A stretch of 64,000 bases of DNA from VRUE01 sp963725085 (GTDB lineage Bacteria > Actinomycetota > Thermoleophilia > Solirubrobacterales > 70-9): assembly GCA_963725085.1 (NCBI GenBank), contig CAVRXM010000005.1, forward strand, positions 558,001 to 622,000. Direction: 5' to 3'. This document shows positions 11,374-19,580 of the stretch, one piece after another. Every line of letters begins with the position of its first letter. The stretch's first letter is position 1. The notes under the pieces were generated by a model that saw nothing but the letters and a program-made list of their open reading frames with translations, made no database searches and had not been told where the DNA came from. Position numbers and translations under genes: made by a program.

Positions 11374-12331
11374 GCGCGCCCGGCTCGACCCCGAGCGATA
11401 CCTCGACCCGCTCGCCGATGTAGTCGCCGTCGACCTGGACCGGGAACGGCCGGGCCGCACCATCCTTGGTGGTCGACGTGGAGCGGATCCTGGCCTCGGT
11501 CACGTCCTCGAAATGCTCGATCTGGCGGTGGCGGGCGGCGGGGCGCCTCTCGCTGAAGAGGCGGGTGATCAGCGTCGGCATGTCGCGCTGGGCGGCGCGC
11601 TTCAGCACCCCGAGCGAGAGGGTCCCGTCGTCGATCTCCACGCCCTCGCAGACGCGCAGCGGCCGGCTCGCGAAGTAGGTGAAGGGATCCGAGTTCTGGG
11701 CGAGCGCGGTGACGCCCTCGACGGTCCTGCCGGCGACGTCGACCTCGATGTGGACGGGATTGAGGAGGAACTCGCGGTAGAAGGCCGAGAGAGCCGCCCA
11801 TGTGTAGTAGTAGGGACCGGCCTTCGACTTCATCCCGGGATGGGCGTCGACCCGCTTCACGACCGTGGCGTCGATCCCGACCCCGCAGGCGAACACGAAG
11901 CGACGGTCGTCGACCCTGCCGAGGTCGATCTTGCGGGGCGCCCACTCCTCGGCGAGGGTCAGGAGGTGCTCGGTCGCGTCGACGACGTCGTTGGGGATTC
12001 CGAGCGTGCGGCAGACGACGTTGGTCGAGCCGCCGGGCAGGACCGAGACCGGCACGTCGGTTCCGGCGAGGCCGTTCGCGACCTCGTTCAGGGTCCCGTC
12101 GCCGCCGAAGGCGACGACGATGTCGTAGCCGTGGTCGCGGACCTCGCGCCCGATCTCGGTCGCGTGGTTCTGGGCCTCGGTCGAGACGGTCTCGACCTCG
12201 AACTGCCCCTGGAGGGCGTAGACGACGAGGTTCTTGAGCCGGTTCGAGACCGTCGTCGCGTACGGGTTGACGATGATCAGCATCCGTTTCTTGCCCCGCC
12301 TGCCTGGCCTTCTGGAGCCGAATCGGGACAT
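11357..12331 (-). CDS. Diacylglycerol kinase-family lipid kinase
   Basis: 324 residues with a DAGK catalytic domain: LIIVNPYATT near the N-terminus, the nucleotide-binding FGGDGTLNEVANGLAG (about 75-90), and LPGGSTNVVCRTLG, followed by the YegS/BmrU-type beta-sandwich half (FACGVGIDATVV, VQVDGDYIGERVEV). It would phosphorylate diacylglycerol or another lipid at the membrane. I chose ATG 12331, just after the upstream gene's stop (12345), rather than the longer frame to 12460 that would run into that gene; ATG 12283 is also possible. It is last in a five-gene minus-strand operon. Confidence 0.88.
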   Translation of the reverse strand: MSRFGSRRPGRRGKKRMLIIVNPYATTVSNRLKNLVVYALQGQFEVETVSTEAQNHATEIGREVRDHGYDIVVAFGGDGTLNEVANGLAGTDVPVSVLPGGSTNVVCRTLGIPNDVVDATEHLLTLAEEWAPRKIDLGRVDDRRFVFACGVGIDATVVKRVDAHPGMKSKAGPYYYTWAALSAFYREFLLNPVHIEVDVAGRTVEGVTALAQNSDPFTYFASRPLRVCEGVEIDDGTLSLGVLKRAAQRDMPTLITRLFSERRPAARHRQIEHFEDVTEARIRSTSTTKDGAARPFPVQVDGDYIGERVEVSLGVEPGALTVVA

Positions 12332-12344
12332 CTTCAGCGGCGCT

Positions 12345-12992
12345 TCAGGATTCGGCGCGAAAGGTGATTCCGTCGAGGACGCAGAGCACGACCGGACAGC
12401 TGACGGCTCCGACATCACTCGCCGGAAGGCTGGGGGCGCTGCCATGGACGAGGACCGCACCGACTTCCCCTTCTTGCGGCAGAGAGAAGTTCAGATCCGG
12501 CCGCGGGAGATATCCGGGGGGCAGTTGAAATGCATTGGCACCTTCGGTCGAGCATTCGCGGTAGATGCCCTCAAGGTGGACGATGCCGATCTGATCCTTG
12601 TAGAACCTGACGCTCGCCGTGTCGGGAAGTCCGGCGTTATGGCATCCATTCTGAAATTGCGGCTCACCTGGCCCGTTGACGGCGTGCCAGCGTTCGGGAG
12701 GGGGCAGGGAGTTGGCGACGTCGGCGCTCCCGGCATGGGCGGCGTCGGGCACCGTGCCCAGGGTCGAGGCGTTGACCTGCGCGCCTGTCAGGGAGCCGCT
12801 CTTGACCTTGGCGGCGGTGACCGCCTGGTTCTTGATCTTCGCCGTCGTGACCGAGTTCTTCTTCAGCTGCTTCGGGCCGACGCTGTTCTTGGGCAGCTTC
12901 AGCGCCGCGTAGGAAGCCCCGCCCAGGGCGATGAAGACGGCGATCGTCGCCATGACGTTGGCGTATGTGAGGCGTGGACGAAGCCGGCCCAT
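12345..12992 (-). CDS. Secreted or signal-anchored hypothetical protein
   Basis: 215 residues. The N-terminus (LTYANVMATIAVFIALGGASYAA) is a signal peptide or anchor, followed by a Lys/Val/Thr-rich stretch (LPKNSVGPKQLKKNSVTT) with short repeats of the NSV and KVK type. I recognise this as a lineage-typical family in Thermoleophilia but know no function. The C-terminal half (residues 100-215) has four Cys and could form a compact extracellular domain. Its ATG overlaps the stop of the upstream metallo-beta-lactamase gene (ATGA), so it is translated from the same operon. Confidence 0.75.
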   Translation of the reverse strand: MGRLRPRLTYANVMATIAVFIALGGASYAALKLPKNSVGPKQLKKNSVTTAKIKNQAVTAAKVKSGSLTGAQVNASTLGTVPDAAHAGSADVANSLPPPERWHAVNGPGEPQFQNGCHNAGLPDTASVRFYKDQIGIVHLEGIYRECSTEGANAFQLPPGYLPRPDLNFSLPQEGEVGAVLVHGSAPSLPASDVGAVSCPVVLCVLDGITFRAES

Positions 12993-14002
12993 CAGTTCGG
13001 CAGTCTAGCCTCGTACCTGACCACCTCTCCGTCGTCGTCTTCGCGGACCCGCCCTTCGTTGACGAGCAGGTCGGCGTGGCCGATCACCTCGGAGAGGGTG
13101 AGGAAGGCCTGGGTGACGGCGACGTTGCCCCAGATCGCCTGCGCGACCTCGTAGCCGCTGCGCGGGCGCTCGGCGATCAGCCCGTAGATCTTCTCCTTGC
13201 GGCGCTCGGTCTTGGCGAGGCGCTCGTCGATCAGGGCGACGTGGTCGGTGATCGGCTCGCCGTGCCCGGAGAGGACGAAGTCGGCCGGCATCTCGCGCGT
13301 CTTCCGCAACGACTCGATGTAGGTGACGAGGGCCTGCTCGCGGCGATCGGAGCCGTCGAGCGCCCGCGCGATCAGCGGGTTCGAGGAGATGTGGCCGATC
13401 AGGTGGTCGGCGGCGATCAGGATCTGGCGCCGCTCGTCCCAGAAGACCGTGTCCGACGGGCTGTGGCCGGGTCGGTGCAGGGCTTCGAGGCTGCGGTCGT
13501 TGAACTCGATCATCTCGCCGTCACCGAGCGGCCGCGTCACCTGCGCGTGCGCGCCCCAGCCGCGGAAGCTGCGGGAGACGCTCTGGAGGGCGTGGGCGAC
13601 CTCGGGCGGGATCCCGTTGCGAAGCATCAGATCGACCGCGAACTCGTCCTCGCGCTCGGCGTCCTCGCCGAAGTTCGCGAGACGCTCGGCGGCGACGCCG
13701 ATCGCCGCGACCTCGGCGCCGGAGTGCTCGACGACGATCTCGACCAGCCCGAGGTGGTCGATGTGCTGGTGGGTGAGGATCACCAGCTCGAGCTCGTCGA
13801 TCGAGTGGTCGCGCTCGCCGAGCTGGCGCTGGAGCTCGTCGAGCGCCTTGCCCGAGTTGGGGCCGGTGTCGACGAGGGTCAGGGGCTCGTCCTCGATCAG
13901 GTAGCAGTTGACGCGCCCGACGGCGAAGGGCGTCGGGATCGAGAGCCGGTGGATGCCGGCCAGCGCGGCCTGCTCCAGGGCCTCCTGCGGTGTCTCGGTC
14001 AT
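12992..14002 (-). CDS. Metallo-beta-lactamase-fold hydrolase
   Basis: 336 residues. The zinc-binding motif is THQHIDHLGL (about 77-86), preceded by TLVDTGPNSGKAL and followed by HRPGHSPSDTVFW and LIAADHLIGHIS, a glyoxalase II/RNase Z-like metal site. The C-terminal quarter resembles the winged-helix or LACTB2-type extension (KIYGLIAERPRSGYEVAQ). The substrate is unknown; LACTB2-like proteins act on thioesters or RNA. ATG 14002 overlaps the stop of the phosphohexomutase gene, giving tight operon packing. Confidence 0.85.
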   Translation of the reverse strand: MTETPQEALEQAALAGIHRLSIPTPFAVGRVNCYLIEDEPLTLVDTGPNSGKALDELQRQLGERDHSIDELELVILTHQHIDHLGLVEIVVEHSGAEVAAIGVAAERLANFGEDAEREDEFAVDLMLRNGIPPEVAHALQSVSRSFRGWGAHAQVTRPLGDGEMIEFNDRSLEALHRPGHSPSDTVFWDERRQILIAADHLIGHISSNPLIARALDGSDRREQALVTYIESLRKTREMPADFVLSGHGEPITDHVALIDERLAKTERRKEKIYGLIAERPRSGYEVAQAIWGNVAVTQAFLTLSEVIGHADLLVNEGRVREDDDGEVVRYEARLPN

Positions 14003-15372
14003 GACCTGATCAGGGCGAGCAGCTCGTCGCGCCTGGCCTCCATGTCCTCCGGCGATACCAGCGACTCGACCGTGAGGCGGAGCAGCGGCTCGGTGTTGGA
14101 GGGGCGGACGTTGAAGTGCCAGTCCGGGTAGTCGACCGAGATTCCGTCGAGGCGGCTCTGCTCGCCGTCCGAGTAGCGCTCGGCGATCTCCTCCATCTTC
14201 GCCTCCTGGTCTGCGACCTCGGAGTTGATCTCGCCGGAGATGAAGTAGCGCGAGCGGAAGTCCGCCATCAGCTCCGCCAGGGTCCGGCCGCCGACCGATA
14301 GCAGCTCCAGCATCAGCAGCGCCGGGATCGTGCCCGAGTCGGCGCACCAGAAGTCGTGGAAGTAGTAGTGGCCGGAGACCTCGCCGCCGAAGACCGCGTC
14401 GTCCTCGCGCATCTTCCGCTTGAAGAAGGCGTGGCCGACGCGGGAGATGTCGGAGCGGCCGCCGTCGGCGGCGACGAGGTCGGCGGACGGCGCGGCTCGA
14501 GCGCGGGTCGTAGAGGATCAGCGCCCCGGGGTGGGCCTGCAGGAGGGAGCGCGCCAGCAGCGCGCAGACGAAGTCGCCGTCGCAGAAGCTGCCGTCGGCG
14601 TCGATGAAGAAGCAGCGGTCGGCGTCGCCGTCCCAGGCGATCCCGAGGTCGGCGCCGCTGCCCGCACCGCGCTCGATGATCGCCTGCCGGTTCTCCTCGA
14701 GCAGCGGGTTCGGTCCGTGGTCGGGGAACTCGCCGTCGGGCTCGAAGTACATCTCCTCGAGCTCGAGGCCGAGTCCGCTCGAGGATCGGCCCGACCATCG
14801 GGCCCGCCATGCCGTTGCCGCCGTCGACGACGACCTTCATCGGCCTCACCTGCTCGAGGTCGACGAAGGAGAGGGCGTGGGCGCGGAAGTCGTCCCAGAT
14901 GTCGACCTCCTCGAACGAGCCGCCGCCGGGACCCTGGCCGAGGCCGGCCTCGATCTCGCGGCGGACCTCGTCGATCCCGGCTTCGCCGGAGAGCGCCAGC
15001 GCGCCCTCGCGGAGAAGCTTCACGCCGGTGTAGGGCTTGGGGTTGTGGGAGGCGGTGACCATCGCCCCGCCGTCGAGCTCGCGCGAGCCGACCAGGTGGT
15101 AGAGCATCTCGGTCGCGACCATGCCGGCGTCGAGGACGGTCGCCCCCTCGATGATCATCCCGTCGCGGACCTCGGCCGCCATCGCCGGTGCGGTCAGGCG
15201 CATGTCGCGGCCGAGGCCGACGCGCAGCTCGGCAGGCCGGCTTATCGCGGAGGCGGGAGAGGACGCGGATGAAACCGCGGCCGATCGCGAGCGCGGTCGT
15301 CTCGTCCATCTCGGTCCCGTAGAGGCCCCTGATGTCGTAGGCCTTGAATATTCCGGGCGGCGCGAGGGTCAA
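13999..15372 (-). CDS. Phosphomannomutase/phosphoglucomutase (three frameshifts)
   Basis: An alpha-D-phosphohexomutase that interconverts hexose 1- and 6-phosphates for sugar-nucleotide synthesis. All key motifs are present in order but in different frames: FKAYDIRGLYG at the N-terminus, the phosphoserine loop TASHNPKPYTGVK, the metal loop WDGDADRCFF, the sugar-binding FGGEVSGHYYF, and the phosphate-binding RPSNTEPLLRLTVE. Single-base insertions near 15235, 14785 and 14485 separate the parts. It starts at TTG 15372, overlapping the HIT gene stop (TTGA). I read it as functional, with consensus errors. The ManB/AlgC class is likely; PMM versus PGM preference cannot be told. Confidence 0.88.
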
Positions 15373-15857
15373 AACGCCCCCGCCAGCGCTTCGTAGCTCT
15401 GCTCGAGCGTCTGCGGCATGACCCTGGTGTCGGCGATCACCGGCATGAAGTTCGTGTCGCCGCCCCAGCGAGGCACGACGTGGAGGTGGATGTGGTGCTC
15501 GACGCCGGCGCCGGCGACCCTGCCCTGGTTGATGCCGACGTTGTACCCGTGTGGGTCGTAGACCTCCTCGAGCCTGCCCATCGCCCGCTGCGCGAGGGCC
15601 ATCATCTCCGCGATCGTCTCCGGGGAGAGCTCCTGAAAGCCGGCGATGTGCTCGTAGGGGGCGACCATCAGGTGGCCGTTCGTGTACGGGAACAGGTTGA
15701 GGATCACGAAGCAGCGCTCGCCGCGGTGGACGATCAGGTTCGCCCGATCGTCATCCGCGCCGGGCTTGGCGCAGAAGATGCACTGGTCCTCGGTGTCCTT
15801 CGACGCGTCCTTCACGTAGGCGAGGCGCCACGGCGCCCAGATTCGGAAATTGGCCAC
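15369..15857 (-). CDS. HIT-family nucleotide hydrolase/phosphorylase
   Basis: 162 residues. The histidine triad is HHIHLHVVPRW (121-131), and a CxxC (CIFC, 26-29) suggests the zinc-containing AP4A-phosphorylase-like actinobacterial HIT subgroup. LVHRGERCFVILNLFPYTNGHLMV is the conserved beta-sheet core. GTG 15857 is preferred because it begins VANFRIWAPWRLAYV and has a TAGGAT element 7 nt upstream, as for other leaderless genes here; the longer frame to 15974 has no homologous look. It is first in the minus-strand operon. It likely cleaves dinucleoside polyphosphates or AMP conjugates. Confidence 0.87.
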   Translation of the reverse strand: MANFRIWAPWRLAYVKDASKDTEDQCIFCAKPGADDDRANLIVHRGERCFVILNLFPYTNGHLMVAPYEHIAGFQELSPETIAEMMALAQRAMGRLEEVYDPHGYNVGINQGRVAGAGVEHHIHLHVVPRWGGDTNFMPVIADTRVMPQTLEQSYEALAGAF

Positions 15858-15864
15858 ACCACTG

Positions 15865-15870
15865 ATCCTA
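15865..15870 (-). promoter_or_regulatory. Candidate -10 box of the HIT operon (leaderless)
   Basis: TAGGAT on the minus strand, 7 nt before GTG 15857. No ribosome binding site is seen between them, consistent with a leaderless transcript. Confidence 0.5.
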
Positions 15871-15939
15871 TGAGAGCCGGACGGGCAAGCCACCCCCGGA
15901 CGCGCGGCGACTCCGCGGCGACTCGAACAAGTCGCCACC

Positions 15940-16010
15940 TCCTCCGCTCCCGGGCGGGCGGACGCTGAGATCACCGGTGATCATGTGCGCGCCCGCCCGG
16001 GAGCGGAGGA
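15940..16010. repeat. Perfect 21-bp inverted repeat with nested palindrome
   Basis: Arm 15940-15960 is exactly complementary to 15990-16010. The 29-nt spacer contains its own 14-bp palindrome, gatcaccggtgatc (15969-15982). A smaller hairpin (ggcgact/agtcgcc) lies at 15917-15936. The element sits just downstream of corA and upstream of the HIT operon start. It has no T-run, so it may be a factor-assisted terminator, a protein-binding palindrome or a small repeat element. Confidence 0.75.
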
Positions 16011-16022
16011 CATGGCGTTAGT

Positions 16023-17039
16023 TCAGAGCCAGCCGCGTTTGCGGAAGAAGGCGATCATCACCGCCAGCACGATGACCATCCCACCGATCACGATCCAGAA
16101 GTCGGTCAGTGACGAGGATGCGGGCTCGCCGCCCCCGGGTAGCCCGACGTTCATGCCCCAGATGCTCGCGATCAGTGTCGCCGGCAGGAAGACGATGCTG
16201 AAGACCGTGAGGATGCGAAGGATGTCGTTGAAACGGTGGGAGATGACCGACTCGTTCGTCTCCTCGAGCGCCTCGACGACCTCCTTGTAGTTCTCGAGCA
16301 TGTCCCAGATCCGCTCGTGGGCGTCGACGATGTCGTCGAAGTAGATCTCGAGGTCGAGGTCGGGGGCGAGGTAACGCTGCTTGACCCGCTCGAGATCGCG
16401 GAGAACAGGGCGCTGCGGCCGGATCACCTTGCGGAAGTTGATGATCTCCTGCTTGACGTTGGAGATGTCGCGAACGACCTCGTCGGAGCGGCCCTCGAAG
16501 ATGTCGTCCTCGAGTGCGTCGAGCTTGTTGCCGATCTTGCGCAGCATCGGGAAGCAGTAGTCGAAGCTGTCGTCGACGAGCCGGTACAGGAGATAGCCCG
16601 AGCCGCGTGAGAAGAGCTGCTCGCGGGTCTCCTCCTTGACCCGGCAGGTCTCGAACAGGTACTCGACCGGCTGCAGCGGCTGGTTCGGAATCGTGACCAG
16701 GTAGCCGGGGCCGACGAAGAGGTCGAGCTCGCCGGTGCCGAGGCGGCGCGCGGCAGGATCGAAGATCGGGAAGTGGAGAACGATGAACAGGTAGTCGTCG
16801 TAGACGTCGATCTTCGGGCGCTGGTTGCGGGAGAGGACGTCCTCGAGATCGAGGGCGTGGAAGTCGAAGTTCTCCTCCAGCCAGCCGCGCTCGAGAGCCC
16901 CGGGGTGCTCGATGTTGACCCAGCGCAGGCCCTCGGTGTCGATCTGCTCGACGTTGGGAGTCTGGGGCTCAGCCGGAGCCGGCGCGAGCTCGCCGCGCCG
17001 CGCAGAACGACGCAGCCGTGGTTTTGGAAGGTTCGGCAT
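16023..17039 (-). CDS. corA: CorA-family divalent cation transporter
   Basis: 338 residues. A large cytoplasmic N-terminal domain is followed by the long CorA helix (about 165-275) and two transmembrane segments near the C-terminus (TVFSIVFLPATLIASIW, and WIVIGGMVIVLAVMIAFF). The signature GMN (295-297, in IWGMNVGLPG) lies in the periplasmic loop and is the ion-selectivity motif. The protein ends with a basic tail (RKRGWL), as usual. It imports Mg2+ and possibly Co2+ or Ni2+. It is monocistronic, ending just before a strong inverted repeat. ATG 17039 gives the expected length. Confidence 0.93.
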   Translation of the reverse strand: MPNLPKPRLRRSARRGELAPAPAEPQTPNVEQIDTEGLRWVNIEHPGALERGWLEENFDFHALDLEDVLSRNQRPKIDVYDDYLFIVLHFPIFDPAARRLGTGELDLFVGPGYLVTIPNQPLQPVEYLFETCRVKEETREQLFSRGSGYLLYRLVDDSFDYCFPMLRKIGNKLDALEDDIFEGRSDEVVRDISNVKQEIINFRKVIRPQRPVLRDLERVKQRYLAPDLDLEIYFDDIVDAHERIWDMLENYKEVVEALEETNESVISHRFNDILRILTVFSIVFLPATLIASIWGMNVGLPGGGEPASSSLTDFWIVIGGMVIVLAVMIAFFRKRGWL

Positions 17040-17079
17040 CGTTCTGGCTCATCATGTCGGCGGTCTCGCAAGGCATGGT

Positions 17080-17109
17080 TTGAACAAGGTTAACCGCCAC
17101 TCCTAATTC
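17080..17109 (+). promoter_or_regulatory. Candidate promoter of the riboswitch-metM transcript
   Basis: TTGAAC (17080-17085) and TAATTC (17104-17109) are separated by 18 nt. Transcription would start near 17116, about 38 nt before the riboswitch P1 helix. This is a consensus match only. Confidence 0.35.
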
Positions 17110-17153
17110 GGCCCGGGCGAAATTTCCCCTGGTAACCTTCGGCCACACATACG

Positions 17154-17271
17154 CCACATCCAGAGGGGTGGAGGGACTGGCCCATCGAAGCCCCGGCAAC
17201 CACCTCGGACCATCGGTTCGAGGGGAGGTGCCAACTCCAGCAGGTCGCAGCCGAAGGCCTGGAAGATGTGG
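17154..17271 (+). promoter_or_regulatory. SAM-I (S-box) riboswitch aptamer
   Basis: The conserved core is present: AGAGGGGTGGAGGGACTGG, GCCCCGGCAACC, then AGGTGCCAACTCCAGCAGG and GGAAGATG. The P1 helix is ccacatc (17154-17160) with gatgtgg (17265-17271). Known family role: binds S-adenosylmethionine and ends transcription when SAM is plentiful. The 3' strand of P1 (tgtgggg, 17267-17273) can instead pair with ccccaca (17295-17301), an antiterminator that would break both P1 and the terminator below, so the mutually exclusive fold can be read directly. It controls metM-metO. Confidence 0.95.
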
Positions 17272-17288
17272 GGGACGTCCGATCAGGA

Positions 17289-17320
17289 CCTCTGCCCCAC
17301 AGAAGGCGGAGGTTTTTTTT
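17289..17320 (+). terminator. Intrinsic terminator of the SAM riboswitch expression platform
   Basis: Stem cctctgcc (17289-17296) with ggcggagg (17305-17312), one T-G wobble, loop of 8, followed by eight T (17313-17320). It overlaps the antiterminator strand 17295-17301. Confidence 0.93.
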
Positions 17321-17343
17321 ATGACGAACAGAAGGACGATCGG

Positions 17344-18580
17344 ATGTCAATCGAGAGCTTGAAGTGCAAGGAGTGTGGGGCGGAATACGACCTTGCCGCT
17401 CATTTCGCCTGTTCGAACTGCTTCGGCCCGCTCGAGGTGGCGTACGACCACTCGGCCCTCGACGCCGCCGAGGCCAAGCGCCGGATCCAGGCGGGCTCGC
17501 AGGGGATCTGGCGCTATGCCGACTTCCTCCCGTTCGTCGGCCGCCCGGGGGACCCGCTCGAGCCCGGCCTGACGCCGCTGGTGCGCGCCGACCGGCTCGC
17601 CGAGCGCCTCGGGATCGACGCCGAGCTCTGGATCAAGAACGACGCAGCCAACCCGACCCACTCGTTCAAGGACCGGGTCGTCGCCGTCGCCGTCGCCAAG
17701 GCCCGCGAGCTGGGCTTTCACACCGTCGCCTGCGCCTCGACCGGGAACCTCGCCAACGCGGTCGCCGCCCACGCCGCCGCAGCCGGCCTCGAGTCCTATG
17801 TCTTCGTCCCCGCCAACCTCGAGGAGCAGAAGCTGCTCGCGACCGGCGTCTACGGGACGAACCTGGTCGGCGTCCGCGGCAACTACGACGACGTCAACCG
17901 GCTCTGCACACAGCTCGCCGAAACGAGGCCGTGGGCCTTCGTCAACGTCAACCTCCGCCCCTACTACTCGGAGGGATCGAAGACACTCGCCTACGAGACG
18001 GTCGAGCAGCTCGGCTGGGAGCTGCCGGATCGGGTCGTCGTCCCGATCGCCTCGGGCTCGCTCTTCACCAAGCTCGGGCGAGGGTTCGCCGAGTGGCTCG
18101 AGATCGGCCTCGTCGAGGGCCACCAGCCGGTCTTCAACGGCGCCCAGGCTGAGGGCTGCAGCCCGGTCGCGACGGCGTTCGCCGAAGGCTGGGACGTCTG
18201 CAAGCCGCAGCGGCCCGAGACGATCGCGAAGAGCCTCGCGATCGGCGACCCTGCCGACGGTCCCTACGCCCTCGAACAGGCGCGGCGCACCGAGGGCAGG
18301 ATCGACTCGGTCGACGACGAGGAGATCCGGGCCGGGATCCGGCTGCTCGCCGAGACGACCGGGATCTTCACCGAGACCGCCGGCGGGGTCACTGTCGGCG
18401 TGCTCACCAAGCTGGCCGAGCGCGGCGAGATCGAGCAGCGGCGATCGGATCGTCGTCTACATCACCGGCGAGGGACTGAAGACCCTCGACGCGACTCGCG
18501 ATAGGTTCCAGATGCATGAGATCGACCCCGACCTCGAGAGCTTCGAGTCCGAGTTCGAGCAGCAGCAGGTAAGCGTCTGA
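17344..18580 (+). CDS. metM: Threonine-synthase-like, likely MetM O-phosphohomoserine-dependent homocysteine synthase (one frameshift)
   Basis: About 411 residues. The N-terminal zinc ribbon has Cys8, Cys11, Cys23 and Cys26; a fold-type II PLP domain follows, with Lys109 in NPTHSFKDRVV, CASTGNLANAVAAHAAA, and the glycine loop ETAGGVTVGVL. Canonical ThrC has NPTGSFKDR; the His and the zinc ribbon match the Streptomyces thrC paralogue that I recall being shown to make homocysteine from O-phosphohomoserine using a thiocarboxylated carrier (MetM with MetO). A SAM riboswitch upstream and a ThiS-like gene overlapping the stop (TGATGG) fit methionine rather than threonine supply. One extra base near 18439 shifts the frame. 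Plain threonine synthase remains the alternative. Confidence 0.8.
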
Positions 18581-18855
18581 TGGCAGTCACGGTGAAGATC
18601 CCGACCCAGCTCCGGGCCGCGACCGGGGGCGAGGCCGAGCTCGAGGTGACAGGATCGACGGTCGGCGAGGTCCTCGACGCCGTGTTCGACGCGCACACCG
18701 ACCTTCGCGAGCGGATCACCCAGGACGGCGACCTGCGGCGCTTCGTCAACGTCTTCGTCAGCGGCGAGGACATCCGCTTTCAGGAAGGGCTGCAGACCCC
18801 GATCAACGAGGGCGACGAGGTGACGATTCTCCCCGCCGTCGCCGGCGGCTGCTGA
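18580..18855 (+). CDS. metO: ThiS/MoaD/CysO-like sulfur carrier, likely MetO
   Basis: 91 residues with a ubiquitin-like beta-grasp fold (VTVKIPTQLRAATGGEAELE, VGEVLDAVF, FVNVFVSGEDIRF, DEVTILPAVAGG). The Gly-Gly near the C-terminus is the site that becomes a thiocarboxylate in this family. Here one extra Cys follows (AVAGGC stop), so the exposed Gly-Gly would need trimming, as carried out by JAMM-type peptidases in related systems. ATG 18580 overlaps the metM stop, giving coupled translation and shared control by the SAM riboswitch. Its predicted role is to deliver sulfide to MetM for homocysteine synthesis. Confidence 0.82.
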   Translation: MAVTVKIPTQLRAATGGEAELEVTGSTVGEVLDAVFDAHTDLRERITQDGDLRRFVNVFVSGEDIRFQEGLQTPINEGDEVTILPAVAGGC

Positions 18856-19580
18856 AGCCCCCCGTCGTAATCCTCTGCGGCGGCCGCGGGACGCGGCTGC
18901 GGGAGCGGACGGAGTCGGTCCCGAAGGCGATGGTCGAGATCGGCGGCCGGCCGATTCTCTGGCACGTGATCGGGATCTACGCGGCCCAGGGCTTCGAGCG
19001 CTTCCTGCTCGCGACCGGATACCTGGGGGAGGCGATCGAGGAGTTCGTAGCCGCCGAGGCCTGGCCGCGCGGCATCGCGATCGAGTGCGTCGAGACCGGG
19101 GTCGACACGCCGACCGGTGGCCGCGTCGCGCAGCTCGCAGACCGGCTGGATGGGGGGACGTTCTGCCTCACCTACGCCGACGGGGTCTCGGACGTCGACC
19201 TCGCGGACGAGCTCTCCTTCCACCGCGGACACGGCGCCCACGCGACCGTGACGGTCGTGCGCCCGCGCCTGCAGTGGGGCGTCGCCGAGCTCGACGGCCA
19301 GGGCCGGGTGGAGGGGTTCGTCGAGAAGCCGCGCAGCGAGCACTGGATAAACGGCGGCTTCCTCTGCCTCGAGCCGGCCGCTCTCTCCTATCTGGGCGAG
19401 GAGAGCGTCCTCGAGCGCGAGCCGCTCGAGCGGCTCGCCGCCGACGGCCAGCTCCGCGCCTTCCGCCACGAGGGATTCTGGGACTGCATGGACACCTACA
19501 AGGACGCGGTCGTGCTGAACGACCTCTGGGCCTCCGGCGAGCCGCCATGGAAGGTGTGGGAGGAGGCTGCGGCCCGGTGA
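18852..19580 (+). CDS. rfbF: Sugar-1-phosphate nucleotidyltransferase (RfbF-like, glucose-1-phosphate cytidylyltransferase)
   Basis: About 242 residues. Nucleotidyltransferase motifs: VVILCGGRGTRLRERTESVPKAMVEIGGRPILWHV at the N-terminus (in two stretches), YADGVSDVDL for the metal-binding Asp, VEGFVEKP, and INGGFLCLEP. The pattern fits glucose-1-phosphate cytidylyltransferase, and the next gene is a CDP-glucose dehydratase look-alike. The first ATG or GTG in frame (18930) would delete the essential GGRGTR loop, so translation must begin upstream. The only frame-compatible candidate is CTG at 18852 (or 18849), overlapping the metO stop TGA, which suggests reinitiation. The start is uncertain. 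Confidence 0.8.
   Translation: MKPPVVILCGGRGTRLRERTESVPKAMVEIGGRPILWHVIGIYAAQGFERFLLATGYLGEAIEEFVAAEAWPRGIAIECVETGVDTPTGGRVAQLADRLDGGTFCLTYADGVSDVDLADELSFHRGHGAHATVTVVRPRLQWGVAELDGQGRVEGFVEKPRSEHWINGGFLCLEPAALSYLGEESVLEREPLERLAADGQLRAFRHEGFWDCMDTYKDAVVLNDLWASGEPPWKVWEEAAAR

Noticed and set aside
12332..12460. N-terminal extension of the lipid kinase to ATG 12460
   Set aside because: It would lie antiparallel in frame terms with the end of the upstream operon gene (stop 12345) and shows no conserved sequence.
17321..17343. ATG at 17321 right after the terminator T-run
   Set aside because: It gives a 13-codon out-of-frame ORF; metM begins at ATG 17344 with AAGGA upstream. A leader peptide is unnecessary because the riboswitch explains control.
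18930..19580. ATG 18930 as nucleotidyltransferase start
   Set aside because: It removes the GGRGTR nucleotide-binding loop, without which the enzyme would be inactive.
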